Source of the DNA: Enhygromyxa salina | GTDB taxonomy: Bacteria; Myxococcota_A; Polyangia; Nannocystales; Nannocystaceae | DNA length: 64,000 nucleotides | Direction: 5' to 3' | Assembly: GCF_002994635.1 (NCBI RefSeq) | Contig: NZ_PVNL01000041.1 | Coordinates: 167,911 to 231,910 of the forward strand | Shown here: positions 41,875-51,482 of the stretch, piece after piece | Layout: each line of letters begins with the position of its first letter | Numbering within the stretch: position 1 is the first letter of the stretch | Translations under genes and position numbers: made by a program | The notes under the pieces: generated by a model | Told to the model about the DNA's origin: nothing | Seen by the model: the letters and a program-made list of their open reading frames with translations, nothing else | The model's database searches: none

Positions 41875-44453
41875 GTGAAGAGGACTCAATCAGGGAAGTA
41901 TCACTCGCGGGTGAGCTGGGCGAGTGGAAGCGCATCGCAGACACCCTGAGCCTTGGCCAGGGCTTTGCGCTGTACTTCATCCTCGTCACGAGCTCCGACA
42001 GCGAGGCCACCGTCGTCGAGTGGCTTCGACGCGAGGCGATCCGCTCGGGCCTCGAGTGGACCGAGCTGTGGGCTCTCGGTTCCGATGAGACGTCGTCTCC
42101 CGCGCCCGTTCACGCGCTGCTCGCCGAAGACTCGCGCCGTCGGCTCACCGTGCTGCGAACGCTCACGGCCAGCAGGCGGGACGTGGGCGCGCTCGAGCGA
42201 TGCTTTCAAGAGCTCAACCCCCGCCGTGACGTGATCGTCCAGCGCCACGACGGGCCGTTGGTGATCGTCTGTCGGCCCGACGGGCTGCGCCGAATTGTCG
42301 ATGTCGCTCCGGACTTGTACAGCGTCTACTCGGCGTACTTTCGCTTTGATGCGTTGTCGGACCCAGAGCAGCGCACGCAGCCGTCGTGGTTGGTCCTCGC
42401 TCACGAGGCGGTCGGACTCACGGGCTTGGATCCCAGCTTTCGTTGCTGGGACGAACACGCGATTCCCAGCTTTCTCGAGCAGCTTCCCGAGTTGCCCGAT
42501 TCGCTGCTCGGGCGCGCGAGTGAGCTGTCGGCGCTCTCGAGCACGCTTGCGAGCGGGTCGAACAGGCTGCGCGTGAGCGGGGTGGCGGGGGTCGGCAAGT
42601 CGACGCTGGTGGCGACGGCGATCCGGCAGTGCGAGCACCAGTGGGAGGGCGTGTACTGGATCAACGGCCTCTCGATGTTCCGTGCCCGGGATGTCCTCTA
42701 CGAGATCGTGCGCGCGCTCGCACCTGCGCCCGAGCGGCCGCCTGCAGCACAGCTCGACCTCGAGCGGCGCTATCGTGAGCTCACGGCGCAGACGCCGGTG
42801 CTGGTGGTCGTCGATGACGCCAGGTTGAACCTGAGCTTGCCTGCCCCGAGCGGTCGTTCGAAGATCGTCGAGATCATCGAGGCCGTGGATCCGGTGGGGG
42901 ACAGCTTTCATGTCGCGCCGCTCTCGCGGGCGGTGGAGCTGGAGCTGTGGACGGCTTTCGGTGGCGGTGAGATGCCGCGGCTACACGAGCTCACCAAAGG
43001 CGTGCCCGCGGCGACCAAGCTGTTGGCGGCGGCGACGCAGACACCTCACCGCGATCGACTCGCGCTGGATCGGGCCGGCGGGCTGAGCGAGTGGACGCGC
43101 GTGGTCACCGACGCGCTGGGTTCGGACGCGTGGGTGCTGTTCGTGAGCTTGGCGAGCTACCGATGTCACAGTCCGTGGACGCCGAGGCAGCCTCGGCGCG
43201 CGTTATTCTTGCTGGCCGAGGGCGCAGGCATGCTCGACGAGGTTCTCCAAGAGCTGAAACGATCGGGTCTGGTCACCGAGCGCGAGGCACAGTTACGCGT
43301 GACCGAGACCGGCTTCGCCGATGACTCGATGCACAGGCCGACGTTCCTGGAGCCATTCTGGGAGTCGTTCACAGGCGACTTGAACCAGCTCACCCGCTTT
43401 GATCGCCAGGAACTCGCTTTCGTGGTCCGGCGCGCGCTTGCATCTACGGACCCGGATGACGCTGACCACGCTGAGAATTACTTGCGTTCACTCTCATCGG
43501 CGGCGATCGACGCCGCGACTGCGGTCGTCGGTCCAGCCAGCGACGCCGCGCGGCTGTTGGCCCGAATCGCGGCGCTACACGAGCCGGCTGAGGCTCGTAG
43601 TGCCTATTTCGTCCGAGCGATCCAGGCGGCGCTCGCGGGCGGCTCTCTCGACCGAGTCGATGCGTGGTTGCAGCAGCTCGACGATGTCGCTGGGTCCGCA
43701 GCCAAGCTGCGGTTCTTGGTCGCGCTACGAAAGGCAGACCGCGCTGCCGCTCGCGCGGCGCTGTACCGGTGGGAGACCCTCGACACGCAGCTCTCGTTCG
43801 ACGACCCGGGTCGCCGCGTGCTCCGTCGCGTCATCGCGGCGGCCGACCCACCCGATCCAGCAGATCTCAGCTTCGCCGAGCAGCTCCTGGCGCTCGCCAG
43901 CGTCAATACTGACACCTTCGATGAAGCAGCTGTGCGCTTTGGCGAGAGCTGGCGCGGTGGCTCGGCGATACTCGAGCACTTCGTCGCCAGCGCGCGCTGC
44001 TGGATTCACCTGAGTGCGTCGCGGTGGGAGCAGGCGCGCGTGCAGCTCGAGCAGGCCGAGACGGCGGCTCGCGCGTGGGGTGACCCTCACGCGTTGCTCC
44101 GCTGCGTGTTGCTGGGCGTCGAGTACGAAATGGCTCGGGGAGACGTCGAGCGCGCCGCCCAGCTGGTTCCCGAGGCGCGGCGTCGGGCCGAGGAGTTGCT
44201 CGGTCCGCTGCACCCCGGAACGCTCGAGCTGCTCGCGCGTGGTGTGGTCATCTATGACGAGGTCGCGCGCCTCCACGACGCCGATGAGGCAGCGCAAGCG
44301 TGTTGGCGACGCGTCGAGTACCTCGACGATGTGCCAAGCCGGGTTCTGCTGGTGCTTCGCAGCTGGTTCGAAGCACAGGGCAACGAGGCCCGCGCGGACC
44401 GGATCTCGACTCGTTGGCAAGCCCAGCTGGGTCGCTCAACCACCCGCTCGTAG
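41871..44453 (+). CDS. STAND-type NTPase with helical repeats, second gene of the pair
   Basis: The 860-residue protein has a first module (residues 1-200; GFALYFILVT, VIVCRPDGLRRIVDVAP) without Walker motifs, likely an inactive NTPase-like or effector-associated domain. The active P-loop is GVAGVGKS (237-244) with Walker B LVVVDD (311-316), followed by a STAND-like winged-helix region. Residues about 490-860 are alpha-helical and resemble TPR or HEAT repeats (RVDAWLQQLDDV, EMARGDVERAAQLVPEARRR). STAND proteins with such repeats sense a ligand and activate an attached effector. No obvious effector domain is identified here. Its 3' end overlaps the convergent kinase gene by 18 bp. Confidence 0.8.
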   Translation: MSEEDSIREVSLAGELGEWKRIADTLSLGQGFALYFILVTSSDSEATVVEWLRREAIRSGLEWTELWALGSDETSSPAPVHALLAEDSRRRLTVLRTLTASRRDVGALERCFQELNPRRDVIVQRHDGPLVIVCRPDGLRRIVDVAPDLYSVYSAYFRFDALSDPEQRTQPSWLVLAHEAVGLTGLDPSFRCWDEHAIPSFLEQLPELPDSLLGRASELSALSSTLASGSNRLRVSGVAGVGKSTLVATAIRQCEHQWEGVYWINGLSMFRARDVLYEIVRALAPAPERPPAAQLDLERRYRELTAQTPVLVVVDDARLNLSLPAPSGRSKIVEIIEAVDPVGDSFHVAPLSRAVELELWTAFGGGEMPRLHELTKGVPAATKLLAAATQTPHRDRLALDRAGGLSEWTRVVTDALGSDAWVLFVSLASYRCHSPWTPRQPRRALFLLAEGAGMLDEVLQELKRSGLVTEREAQLRVTETGFADDSMHRPTFLEPFWESFTGDLNQLTRFDRQELAFVVRRALASTDPDDADHAENYLRSLSSAAIDAATAVVGPASDAARLLARIAALHEPAEARSAYFVRAIQAALAGGSLDRVDAWLQQLDDVAGSAAKLRFLVALRKADRAAARAALYRWETLDTQLSFDDPGRRVLRRVIAAADPPDPADLSFAEQLLALASVNTDTFDEAAVRFGESWRGGSAILEHFVASARCWIHLSASRWEQARVQLEQAETAARAWGDPHALLRCVLLGVEYEMARGDVERAAQLVPEARRRAEELLGPLHPGTLELLARGVVIYDEVARLHDADEAAQACWRRVEYLDDVPSRVLLVLRSWFEAQGNEARADRISTRWQAQLGRSTTRS

Positions 44454-47400
44454 CGCCTCGACGCCCACCTCCACGTTGGTGGCGTGTTCGAGCCAGGTCT
44501 GAAATTCGACGGCCTGATCGGGCGTAGGGTCGTCCCAGATCCGCACGCCGACACCGTACTGGTGATCCGCGACCACGCCCGCGACCGAGACGTCGATCGG
44601 GTCGAGCAGCCGCGGGAGCCGGCGGGCCTGACCGGTACGAACGTCCAAGACCTGACTGAACCCGGCGTTGTCCCGCTCGGTGAAGCCGCGGGCGAGCAGC
44701 GTCTGCCCGTCGGCGCTGAGGTAGATCCGGTCGACGCCCGGAGGAAGCACGGGGACCAGCGCGAACCGGGTGCTGGCGATCGACCACAGCACGGCGGTGT
44801 CGTCTTGCGAGCGCATGTACACCGCGGTCGCGTCCTCGGTCGCCGTGAGCTGCGAGAACCCGGCCTCGTCGAGCAAGCGATGGCGCTGACCTGACTCTGG
44901 ATCCCACGACCAGATGCTCGAGGTCTCGGCTTCGGCTGTCGCGATCCGAACCCGGCCGTCTTCCGTCCAGGCCTGGCCGAGCAGCCGCATACCCGCGAAG
45001 CTCGTGTCCGAGAGCTCGCCGCTGGCGACGTCGAGGACCGCGACGACCGGCTGATCCCGACGGCCGATCAACACCGCGTCGCCGCTGGGCGTGGGCGCGA
45101 GGGTGGATACGTAGGGCACCTGGGCCACGGGGCCGCGCATGGCCTCGGTGTCGGCGTCGACGACCACGACGTTGCAGTTGTCCACGTAGAAGCAGGCAGC
45201 GAACGCCAGCGCGCGACCGTCTGGCGTCCACACCAGCTCCGGGTGAGGAGCGCCGCCGGAGCTGCCGACCAGCTCCAGCGGCTTCGCGAGCGGACCGACC
45301 TTCAGCTCGATCAGCGTCCGGGTCTGCGCAGGAGCCTGCGTGGTCACGAGCTGCACGCTGCCGTCGATCAACTGCACGGCCACGCGATCGGCCGTGGGTG
45401 AGAAGCTCGCGCGCACCGGTCGGACGTCGAAGCTGGTCGTCAGCACCGACTCGCCCGTGCTCTGCTGCACGCGCAGGCCGCCGCGGTTGCCGACGATCGC
45501 GAGTAGCTGGCCGTCGGTCGAGAAGCTCAGGGCGCCAGCACCCTCTGCGAAGGGCGAGACGCTCGCGCTCGCTGGCGTCGCGTCCCACCGCTGGACACCG
45601 AGCTCGGGCCCGGCCAGCCAGATCCCGCCGTCGCCCGCCGAGTGAGCGACGCGGGTGGCGGGGGCGCTGACGATCAACGGTCGCGGCGGGCTGTCGGGGT
45701 TGTCGTCGGACCAGGTGACCGCGCCATCGTCGTGCACGGCGATCACGGCCCCCTCATCAGTGAGCTGCAGCGCGGCGACGTGGGCGAGCGAAATTCGGCG
45801 TGGGGTCGAGTCCGGGCGCCAGGTGATCACGCCGTCGTTGGCGACCGCCCACACGGTCGCCTTGGACACGACGAGGCTGCTCACCCGGCCGCCGCCACCG
45901 TCGACCATGCGGACCTTGGCGGTCGTGGGATCCCACCAACCGAGCTGTCCGGTGACGCTGGCGGTGGCCAGGCCGACGCCGCCGCGTTCGTAGGCGAGGG
46001 CCACGACCGCCGCGTCGTGGTTGGTCATCGCGTCGATCCGCTCGCCGGTTGGCAGCGCCCAGCGACGGACCGCGTGATCATGACCGGCCGAGGCCAGCGC
46101 GGCGTCGTCGGGCGCGAACGCCAGCGCGTGGATGGTGCCCTCGTGGGCGGCGATCGTGACCACCGCGGGCGCGCCCGTGGTCGAGTCGACGAGGTGGATC
46201 GTCCCGGCCTTGGTCCCGACCGCGAAGCTGTGCGAGCCGCTCGCCACAGCCAGCGCGCTCGCGGTCTCCGGGCACGGCCACTCGCGCAGCTGTCCGCCCA
46301 GATCCCAGGTTCGCACGACCCCGGCGTCGTCCAGCGTCGCAACGAAGTCGCCGAGATCCGTGACCGCGAGCGCGACCACGTCGCCCGACAGCGGCGTCGC
46401 CGTGCGGGCGACTCCCCGCTGCCACGCGTTGGCGGCGATCGTTCGGGCCGCGCCCAGGTTCGCTTCGAGATCCTGCAAGTGCCGGAGTGACGCGAGCGCC
46501 CGAGTCGGATCGATCGACACCTCCTCGTTGGCCCAGGCCAGGACCAGATCGTCCCAGCGCTGGGTGCTGGTGCGCGCGCGCAGCCGATGTAGCTCGTCCT
46601 CGGCGTTGGACGCCCGCATCCGACCAAACTCGACGCGCAGATGCTCGCCCTGGGCACGCGCGCGCTGAGCTTCGCTGACCTGCCCCCACCCGAACCAACC
46701 CAACGTGGCGAGCGCGACCACGCCGACGCCCGCGACCACCCACCGGCCCCATGCAACCCGATCACGCCCGAGCTCGGCGAGCAGCTGCGTGATGCTGGGG
46801 TAGCGATCGTCGGGGTTGACCGCCAGGCCCCGCAGCAGCACCCGCCGCAGCCACGCGGGGACCTCCTCGAAGCGCGGCGGCGGCTGGATCTTGCCGCCCA
46901 GCACGTTGGCGCTGAGCTCGGCCAGGGTCGATCCGGCGAACGGGCGCTCGCCGTACAGGGCCTCGTAGAGCGACACACAAAACGAGAACTGATCCGTGCG
47001 GGCGTCGAGCTCACGATCGGCGTGCTGCTCTGGGGCCATGTACGCGGGCGTGCCCATGATCGCCCCGGTCATCGTGAGCTGCTCGAGCGTCGCCGCGGCC
47101 GCCTCGTCGCCCAGCTGGGTCGCGAGCGGGACCGAGTCGCCCTCGCGCGCGAGCCCAAAGTCGATCACGCGAACCTGTCCGTCCGCGCCGACGAGCACGT
47201 TCTGGGCCTTGAAGTCGCGGTGGACCAGACCGGCGGCGTGGGCCGCCTCGAGCCCGCGGCCGGCCGCTCGGTAGATCGCCAGGGTCTCCCGCCAGCTCCC
47301 ATTCGTGCGATCCTGCCAGCGCTCGAGGGTGGGGCCCTCGAAGTACTCCATCGTGATGAAGACCTGATCTTGCAGGGCGCCGACCTCATACACGTGGATC

Positions 47401-47798
47401 ACGTTGGGGTGCGAGAGCTTGGCCAGGACCTGGGCCTCGCGCAGCAACCGACGATGCGGATCACCCGGCCCGCCGGAATCGGTCTCGCGCAGGGCCGGCC
47501 GCACCAGCTTGACCGCGACCTTGCGATCGAGCTTGGGATCGTAGGCCGAGAACACCAACCCCATTCCGCCCTCGCCGATCGGCTCAATGACCACGTAGCG
47601 GCCGATCCGAGCCGGAATCGCGCCCGGGTCCCCGAGCTCACCCGCGCCCAGGGTCGGCTGTTCACCGAGCATGATCGATGACGTCGAGCTCACTACGTTT
47701 GCTTCGATCTCCCGAGCCCCCGGCCCAGACCCAGAGCCGACCGCGAGCGTCGGCCCGACCGCGAGTTGCCGCTCGAGCTCGTCACCAGAATCGCTCAC
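44436..47798 (-). CDS. Ser/Thr protein kinase with C-terminal WD40-like propeller
   Basis: The 1120-residue protein has a Hanks-type kinase domain in residues 67-345: GEGGMGLVF, VAVKL (K97), HRDFKAQN (193-200), DFG (213-215) and APEQ. A single transmembrane helix follows (about 353-371), so the C-terminal region is outside the cytoplasm. Residues about 460-1110 are a long series of WD40-like beta strands (AHEGTIHALAFAPDDAALASAGHDHAVRRW). Such kinase-propeller proteins are typical of myxobacteria and act as sensors of envelope or extracellular signals. An FHA-GGDEF protein elsewhere in the window could be one kind of target. It is divergent from the small two-helix membrane protein gene. Confidence 0.93.
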   Translation of the reverse strand: MSDSGDELERQLAVGPTLAVGSGSGPGAREIEANVVSSTSSIMLGEQPTLGAGELGDPGAIPARIGRYVVIEPIGEGGMGLVFSAYDPKLDRKVAVKLVRPALRETDSGGPGDPHRRLLREAQVLAKLSHPNVIHVYEVGALQDQVFITMEYFEGPTLERWQDRTNGSWRETLAIYRAAGRGLEAAHAAGLVHRDFKAQNVLVGADGQVRVIDFGLAREGDSVPLATQLGDEAAAATLEQLTMTGAIMGTPAYMAPEQHADRELDARTDQFSFCVSLYEALYGERPFAGSTLAELSANVLGGKIQPPPRFEEVPAWLRRVLLRGLAVNPDDRYPSITQLLAELGRDRVAWGRWVVAGVGVVALATLGWFGWGQVSEAQRARAQGEHLRVEFGRMRASNAEDELHRLRARTSTQRWDDLVLAWANEEVSIDPTRALASLRHLQDLEANLGAARTIAANAWQRGVARTATPLSGDVVALAVTDLGDFVATLDDAGVVRTWDLGGQLREWPCPETASALAVASGSHSFAVGTKAGTIHLVDSTTGAPAVVTIAAHEGTIHALAFAPDDAALASAGHDHAVRRWALPTGERIDAMTNHDAAVVALAYERGGVGLATASVTGQLGWWDPTTAKVRMVDGGGGRVSSLVVSKATVWAVANDGVITWRPDSTPRRISLAHVAALQLTDEGAVIAVHDDGAVTWSDDNPDSPPRPLIVSAPATRVAHSAGDGGIWLAGPELGVQRWDATPASASVSPFAEGAGALSFSTDGQLLAIVGNRGGLRVQQSTGESVLTTSFDVRPVRASFSPTADRVAVQLIDGSVQLVTTQAPAQTRTLIELKVGPLAKPLELVGSSGGAPHPELVWTPDGRALAFAACFYVDNCNVVVVDADTEAMRGPVAQVPYVSTLAPTPSGDAVLIGRRDQPVVAVLDVASGELSDTSFAGMRLLGQAWTEDGRVRIATAEAETSSIWSWDPESGQRHRLLDEAGFSQLTATEDATAVYMRSQDDTAVLWSIASTRFALVPVLPPGVDRIYLSADGQTLLARGFTERDNAGFSQVLDVRTGQARRLPRLLDPIDVSVAGVVADHQYGVGVRIWDDPTPDQAVEFQTWLEHATNVEVGVEALRAGG

Positions 47799-47856
47799 CC
47801 ATGGATGCTACCTCAGCGCAACTATCATTGGTGCGGGCCGGTTGTTATACAGCCCG

Positions 47857-48483
47857 ATGTCCACGGCTCTGGACCGCGCGACCAAGCACCCCAAGGCGCT
47901 CGCTCGTGCACGGGACGCGACCCAGCGGCAGCTCCGGCGTCGGGTAAAAGCACGCAGCGCCGTGGTCGTGACGGTGTGGGTGGTGATGTCGATCGCGCTG
48001 GGGGTGCTGCAGCAGGGGGCGGGCTCGCTGGTCCACGCAGGGTGGCTGGCGATCATGAGCGTGGCGGTGCTGCTCTCGCCGATCACCCTGCTGGCCCTGC
48101 GCCGGATCAACATCAACTTCAAGGCCGCCCGACTTGCGATCGCCGAGGCCGAGGACGAGCGGGCCTCCCCCGACCACCTTCAAGGCTCGCTCGCCAACTT
48201 CTTCACCGAGACTCGTCTGGCTCGGATTGGGCTCAGCGACGCGGTCGAGCCCGGCGAGGGGGTGCGGATGCTGTGGGACTGGCGACGGGGATACGAGTCT
48301 CTTGCTGCCGCGGACCGCGAGCAGCTGGCTGAGCTCGGCGTCGGGCTGGGCCCGATCACCTCGATGCTGGCCGGCGTCGAGTCCGAGGAGGTTCTGTCCG
48401 ACGAGCAGCGCCACGAGGCCGCCACCCACCTCGGCCACGTCGAGCGCCTGCTCGGCACACCGCCCGCCAGCATGTATCGGTAA
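47857..48483 (+). CDS. Small membrane protein with two helices and a helical tail
   Basis: The start is placed at ATG 47857, giving 208 residues; the open frame extends upstream over the divergent kinase start. Two hydrophobic segments occur at residues about 31-47 and 55-75, then a soluble helical domain (FKAARLAIAEAEDE, LADGREQLAE-type) to the end. The N-terminus is rich in Arg/Lys. I do not recognise the family. It is 58 bp from the divergent kinase gene, so it may be controlled together with it, and it is 22 bp before the beta-lactamase-like gene on the same strand, so it may be in an operon with that gene. Confidence 0.65.
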   Translation: MSTALDRATKHPKALARARDATQRQLRRRVKARSAVVVTVWVVMSIALGVLQQGAGSLVHAGWLAIMSVAVLLSPITLLALRRININFKAARLAIAEAEDERASPDHLQGSLANFFTETRLARIGLSDAVEPGEGVRMLWDWRRGYESLAAADREQLAELGVGLGPITSMLAGVESEEVLSDEQRHEAATHLGHVERLLGTPPASMYR

Positions 48484-48504
48484 AGCGGCATATACTCCGC
48501 GGCG

Positions 48505-50979
48505 ATGCCTGCTTCCAAGCTGCTCGTGCGCCGCCGTGTTCGACTCGTGGCCGCGTCCGCCGGTCTGATCTGGATCGTTGCATGTACCCCCAAGCCGCCA
48601 GTCGAGACCCCGGCTGCGACGCCCGCTGTGGCCGTGGATCCGCAGCAAGTCGAGCTCGACGCGCGCCTGGCCTATCTCGAGCAGCGGCTCGAGGCCGCGC
48701 GAATCGAGAACCACGTCCCGGGCATGGCAGTCGCAATCGTCAAGGATGACCAGCTGATCTACGCGCACGGCTTTGGCGTGTCCGACCTCGACGCCAACAC
48801 CCCCGTCACACCCGAGACCGTGTTCGCGATCGGCTCGTCGACCAAGGCGTTCACGTCTGCGCTGGTCGGGATCTTGGTCGACGAGGGCAAGATGGGCTGG
48901 GACGACCCGATCACGGCGCACCTCCCGGACTTCTCCTTGCAGATCGACACGAGCAAGGACGGCGAGGTCGTCACGATCCGCGACCTGCTCGCGCACCGCT
49001 CGGGCTTCGCACGCATGGGCGTGCTGTGGGCGGCCAACACGATCACGCGCGCACAAGTGCTCGGCTACGCGACCAAGGCCTTGCCCGTCGCACCGTTTCG
49101 CGAGTCGTTTCACTACAACAACGTCACCTATATGGCGGCCGGCGAAGCCAGCGCCCAGGTGGCGGGGATGAGCTGGGACGAGCTGCTGCAGACTCGGCTG
49201 CTCGATCCGCTGGGCATGGTCCACACGACCATCGACTACGAAAGCGCCCAGGCCGACCCGGCGCTGTCGCTCGGCTACACCTGGCGCGACGACCTGGCCG
49301 CGTTCGAGCCGGCGCCCATGCGCAACCTAACCGCGATCGCGCCGTCCGGATCGATCAATTCTTCGGTCGTGGACATGGCCAACTGGCTGCGGCTTCAGCT
49401 CGCCAACGGCGAATTCAACGGTCGGCGCCTGGTCAGCGAAGCCGCGCTCGCGCAGACCAAGTCCAGCCAGATCGAGATCGCGCCCGGCATCGACTACGGC
49501 ATGGGCTGGATGCTGCGCGAGTGGCATGGGCACCGACTGGTCGAGCACGGCGGCAACATCGACGGCTTCGCTGCGTCGGTCGCGATGTTGCCCGACGACG
49601 GCCTGGGCATGGTGTTGCTGACCAACGTGGGCATGACGCCGCTGCAAGAGAGCGGGCAGGCGCTGGTCTGGGAGGCGTTGTTGACCGACGCCTACCTGCC
49701 CGTCGAAGCCGGCAGCGGTGAGGATTTCTCGCGGTTCTTGGGCAAGTACGACACGGGCTCGGGCTTGCCGGGGTTCGGGGGCGAGCCGTTCGAGGTCGTG
49801 ATCAAGGACGGCCGTCTCGCGGTCGACGTGCCCGGGCAGACGGTCTACACCCTCAACCCGCCCGACGATGAAGACTGGCGCGTGTTCGAGCAGACCGACG
49901 AGATCGCGATCTCGTTTGACGAGGACGCCGACGGGAACGTGATCGCCCTGCGCCTGCATCAAGGGGGTATGGACTTCGAGCTGCTGCGCGAGGGTGTCGT
50001 GCTGCCGCCCGAGGTCGACGCCGCCCAGGTCGGGCCCTACCTCGGCCACTATCGAGCCGAGCAGGGCATGACGGTCGAGGTCCTGATCCACAATGGTCGC
50101 CTGGCCGTGGATATCCCCGGGCAGATGGTGTTCGACCTCGAGCTCCCCGACGCGCAGGGAGACTATCACTTTCGCGTCAACTTCGACCTGTTCGTGAGCT
50201 TCGTGATGGGTGAGGGCAAGCGCGCCAACGAGGTCGTGGGTCTGAACCTGTTTCAAGACGGCAAGCCGACCAGCTTCAAGCGCGAGGCGGGCAAGAAGCC
50301 TGGTATCACGCTCGAGCAGCTGCATAAAAAGCGCAAGTCCGACAAGCGCGAGCGGGCGCTGAGCAAAGCCGGGTTGGTGCACTTCGAGCAGACCGTGGAC
50401 CTGATCAACGCGGGGGTCAGCGGGACAGCTCAGCTGTGGTTCGACCCCAGCGGGCGGCTGCGCCAGCAGACCACGTTTGGCCAGGTGGGCGAGTCGTTGC
50501 TGGTCCTGTATGCGGGCGAGGGCGAGCCGGCCACGATCCAGGGCTGGGTCGACTCTTCGTTCGAGCCGAGCCAGCAGCTACAGGGGGTGCTGTTGGCCCA
50601 AGCTGTGCTCAGTCACCCGCGGGTCCTGTTTGGGGACTGGCGCGACCACTTCGAGTCTGAGACGCTGGTGCGCACCGAGGCGGGCGAGGGCGGGGACGTG
50701 CACGTGATCGAGCTGCGCGGCGGTCAGCTACCCAGCACGTGGATCCACGTCGACGCGAAGACCTTTGACGTGATCGAAGTGCACGGCCAGGAGATCGCGG
50801 CGGGGGGGCTGCGGATTCCGACGACCGTGAAATTGTCGGACTACCGCACCACGAATGGCATGCGCCTGCCGTATCGGATGGAGTCGAGTAATCCGCATAC
50901 GGGGACGAGCGTGGTTGTCCTCGAGGGGGTTCACGCGAAGCAGGCCGAAGCGGCCGACCGCTTCGCGCCGATGCCCTGA
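48505..50979 (+). CDS. Beta-lactamase-like serine hydrolase lipoprotein with extra C-terminal domains
   Basis: The 824-residue protein has a lipoprotein signal (IWIVACTP). The class C beta-lactamase/penicillin-binding fold spans residues about 50-420: SSTK (catalytic S111), YNN (Y204) and HGG (H348). Then come two copies of a beta domain of about 90 residues, each beginning (F/V)EV(V/L)I..(D/N)GRLAVD(V/I)PGQ, like DUF3471. The last 190 residues resemble the LolA/LppX-type lipoprotein carrier fold. The family hydrolyses D-amino acid peptides, esters or beta-lactams. Because the YxN and the HGG motif agree with esterases/D-peptidases, antibiotic resistance should not be assumed. The fusion to repeats is unusual. 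Confidence 0.88.
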   Translation: MPASKLLVRRRVRLVAASAGLIWIVACTPKPPVETPAATPAVAVDPQQVELDARLAYLEQRLEAARIENHVPGMAVAIVKDDQLIYAHGFGVSDLDANTPVTPETVFAIGSSTKAFTSALVGILVDEGKMGWDDPITAHLPDFSLQIDTSKDGEVVTIRDLLAHRSGFARMGVLWAANTITRAQVLGYATKALPVAPFRESFHYNNVTYMAAGEASAQVAGMSWDELLQTRLLDPLGMVHTTIDYESAQADPALSLGYTWRDDLAAFEPAPMRNLTAIAPSGSINSSVVDMANWLRLQLANGEFNGRRLVSEAALAQTKSSQIEIAPGIDYGMGWMLREWHGHRLVEHGGNIDGFAASVAMLPDDGLGMVLLTNVGMTPLQESGQALVWEALLTDAYLPVEAGSGEDFSRFLGKYDTGSGLPGFGGEPFEVVIKDGRLAVDVPGQTVYTLNPPDDEDWRVFEQTDEIAISFDEDADGNVIALRLHQGGMDFELLREGVVLPPEVDAAQVGPYLGHYRAEQGMTVEVLIHNGRLAVDIPGQMVFDLELPDAQGDYHFRVNFDLFVSFVMGEGKRANEVVGLNLFQDGKPTSFKREAGKKPGITLEQLHKKRKSDKRERALSKAGLVHFEQTVDLINAGVSGTAQLWFDPSGRLRQQTTFGQVGESLLVLYAGEGEPATIQGWVDSSFEPSQQLQGVLLAQAVLSHPRVLFGDWRDHFESETLVRTEAGEGGDVHVIELRGGQLPSTWIHVDAKTFDVIEVHGQEIAAGGLRIPTTVKLSDYRTTNGMRLPYRMESSNPHTGTSVVVLEGVHAKQAEAADRFAPMP

Positions 50980-51040
50980 GGGGGCGAGGCTTCGGGTTGC
51001 TGCCCGGAGCTGAGCGCTAGCGTGGGTTTCGACTTGGGTG

Positions 51041-51080
51041 CGAGGCGCTCGACCACGGGCGCCTCGCCACCTGCGGTGGC
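51041..51080. terminator. Two adjacent hairpins between convergent genes
   Basis: CGAGGCGC at 51041-51048 pairs perfectly with GCGCCTCG at 51059-51066 (8-bp stem, 10-base loop). GCCACC at 51066-51071 pairs with GGTGGC at 51075-51080 (6-bp stem, 3-base loop). They lie in the 125-bp gap between two genes that end toward each other. A run of T is not present, so this may be a bidirectional terminator of a weaker kind or another structured element. Confidence 0.55.
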
Positions 51081-51104
51081 GACTTCACAGGCGCTGAAAA
51101 TCGT

Positions 51105-51482
51105 CTACTCCTGCTCACAGCAGCACTTGACCGCCTCGTTGACCTGCCAGTCGATCGGACCGTCACATTCTCGCTCAAATGGGAGACCGGCCAGGCCATG
51201 ATCTTCACAAAGTCCGATGTCATAGTAAAGTAGGTACGTGTACCCTCCACAGCCGTTGGCGGCGCATGTGGTCCCTTGCGCCTTGCACGCCTCCGCGCAG
51301 GTCGAAATGTCGCTCTGCGCGGAGCATTCCGCAAAGCTGGGGGAGCAGACGCCTTCCTTGCATTCGCCAACGCCGGGGAACTCGGGACCGGCGGGTTGGC
51401 ACATACCGTCGCAGTCGGAGTCCGCCCGAGGGGGGCCGCACGCAACTAGTAGGCTCATCGCGAGCAAGAGTTTACCCCGCAT
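51105..51482 (-). CDS. Small cysteine-rich lipoprotein coupled to a metalloprotease
   Basis: The 125-residue product has a lipoprotein signal (LLLAMSLLVACGP). The start ATG at 51482 is preceded by AAGGAGGA at 51488-51495, and it overlaps the stop of the metalloprotease gene by one base (TGATG), so the two genes are translationally coupled. The mature part has about 17 cysteines in the patterns CDGMC, CAEACKAQGTTCAANGC and KCCCEQE. It may be a disulfide-rich partner or inhibitor of the protease. No family recognised. Confidence 0.8.
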   Translation of the reverse strand: MRGKLLLAMSLLVACGPPRADSDCDGMCQPAGPEFPGVGECKEGVCSPSFAECSAQSDISTCAEACKAQGTTCAANGCGGYTYLLYYDIGLCEDHGLAGLPFERECDGPIDWQVNEAVKCCCEQE

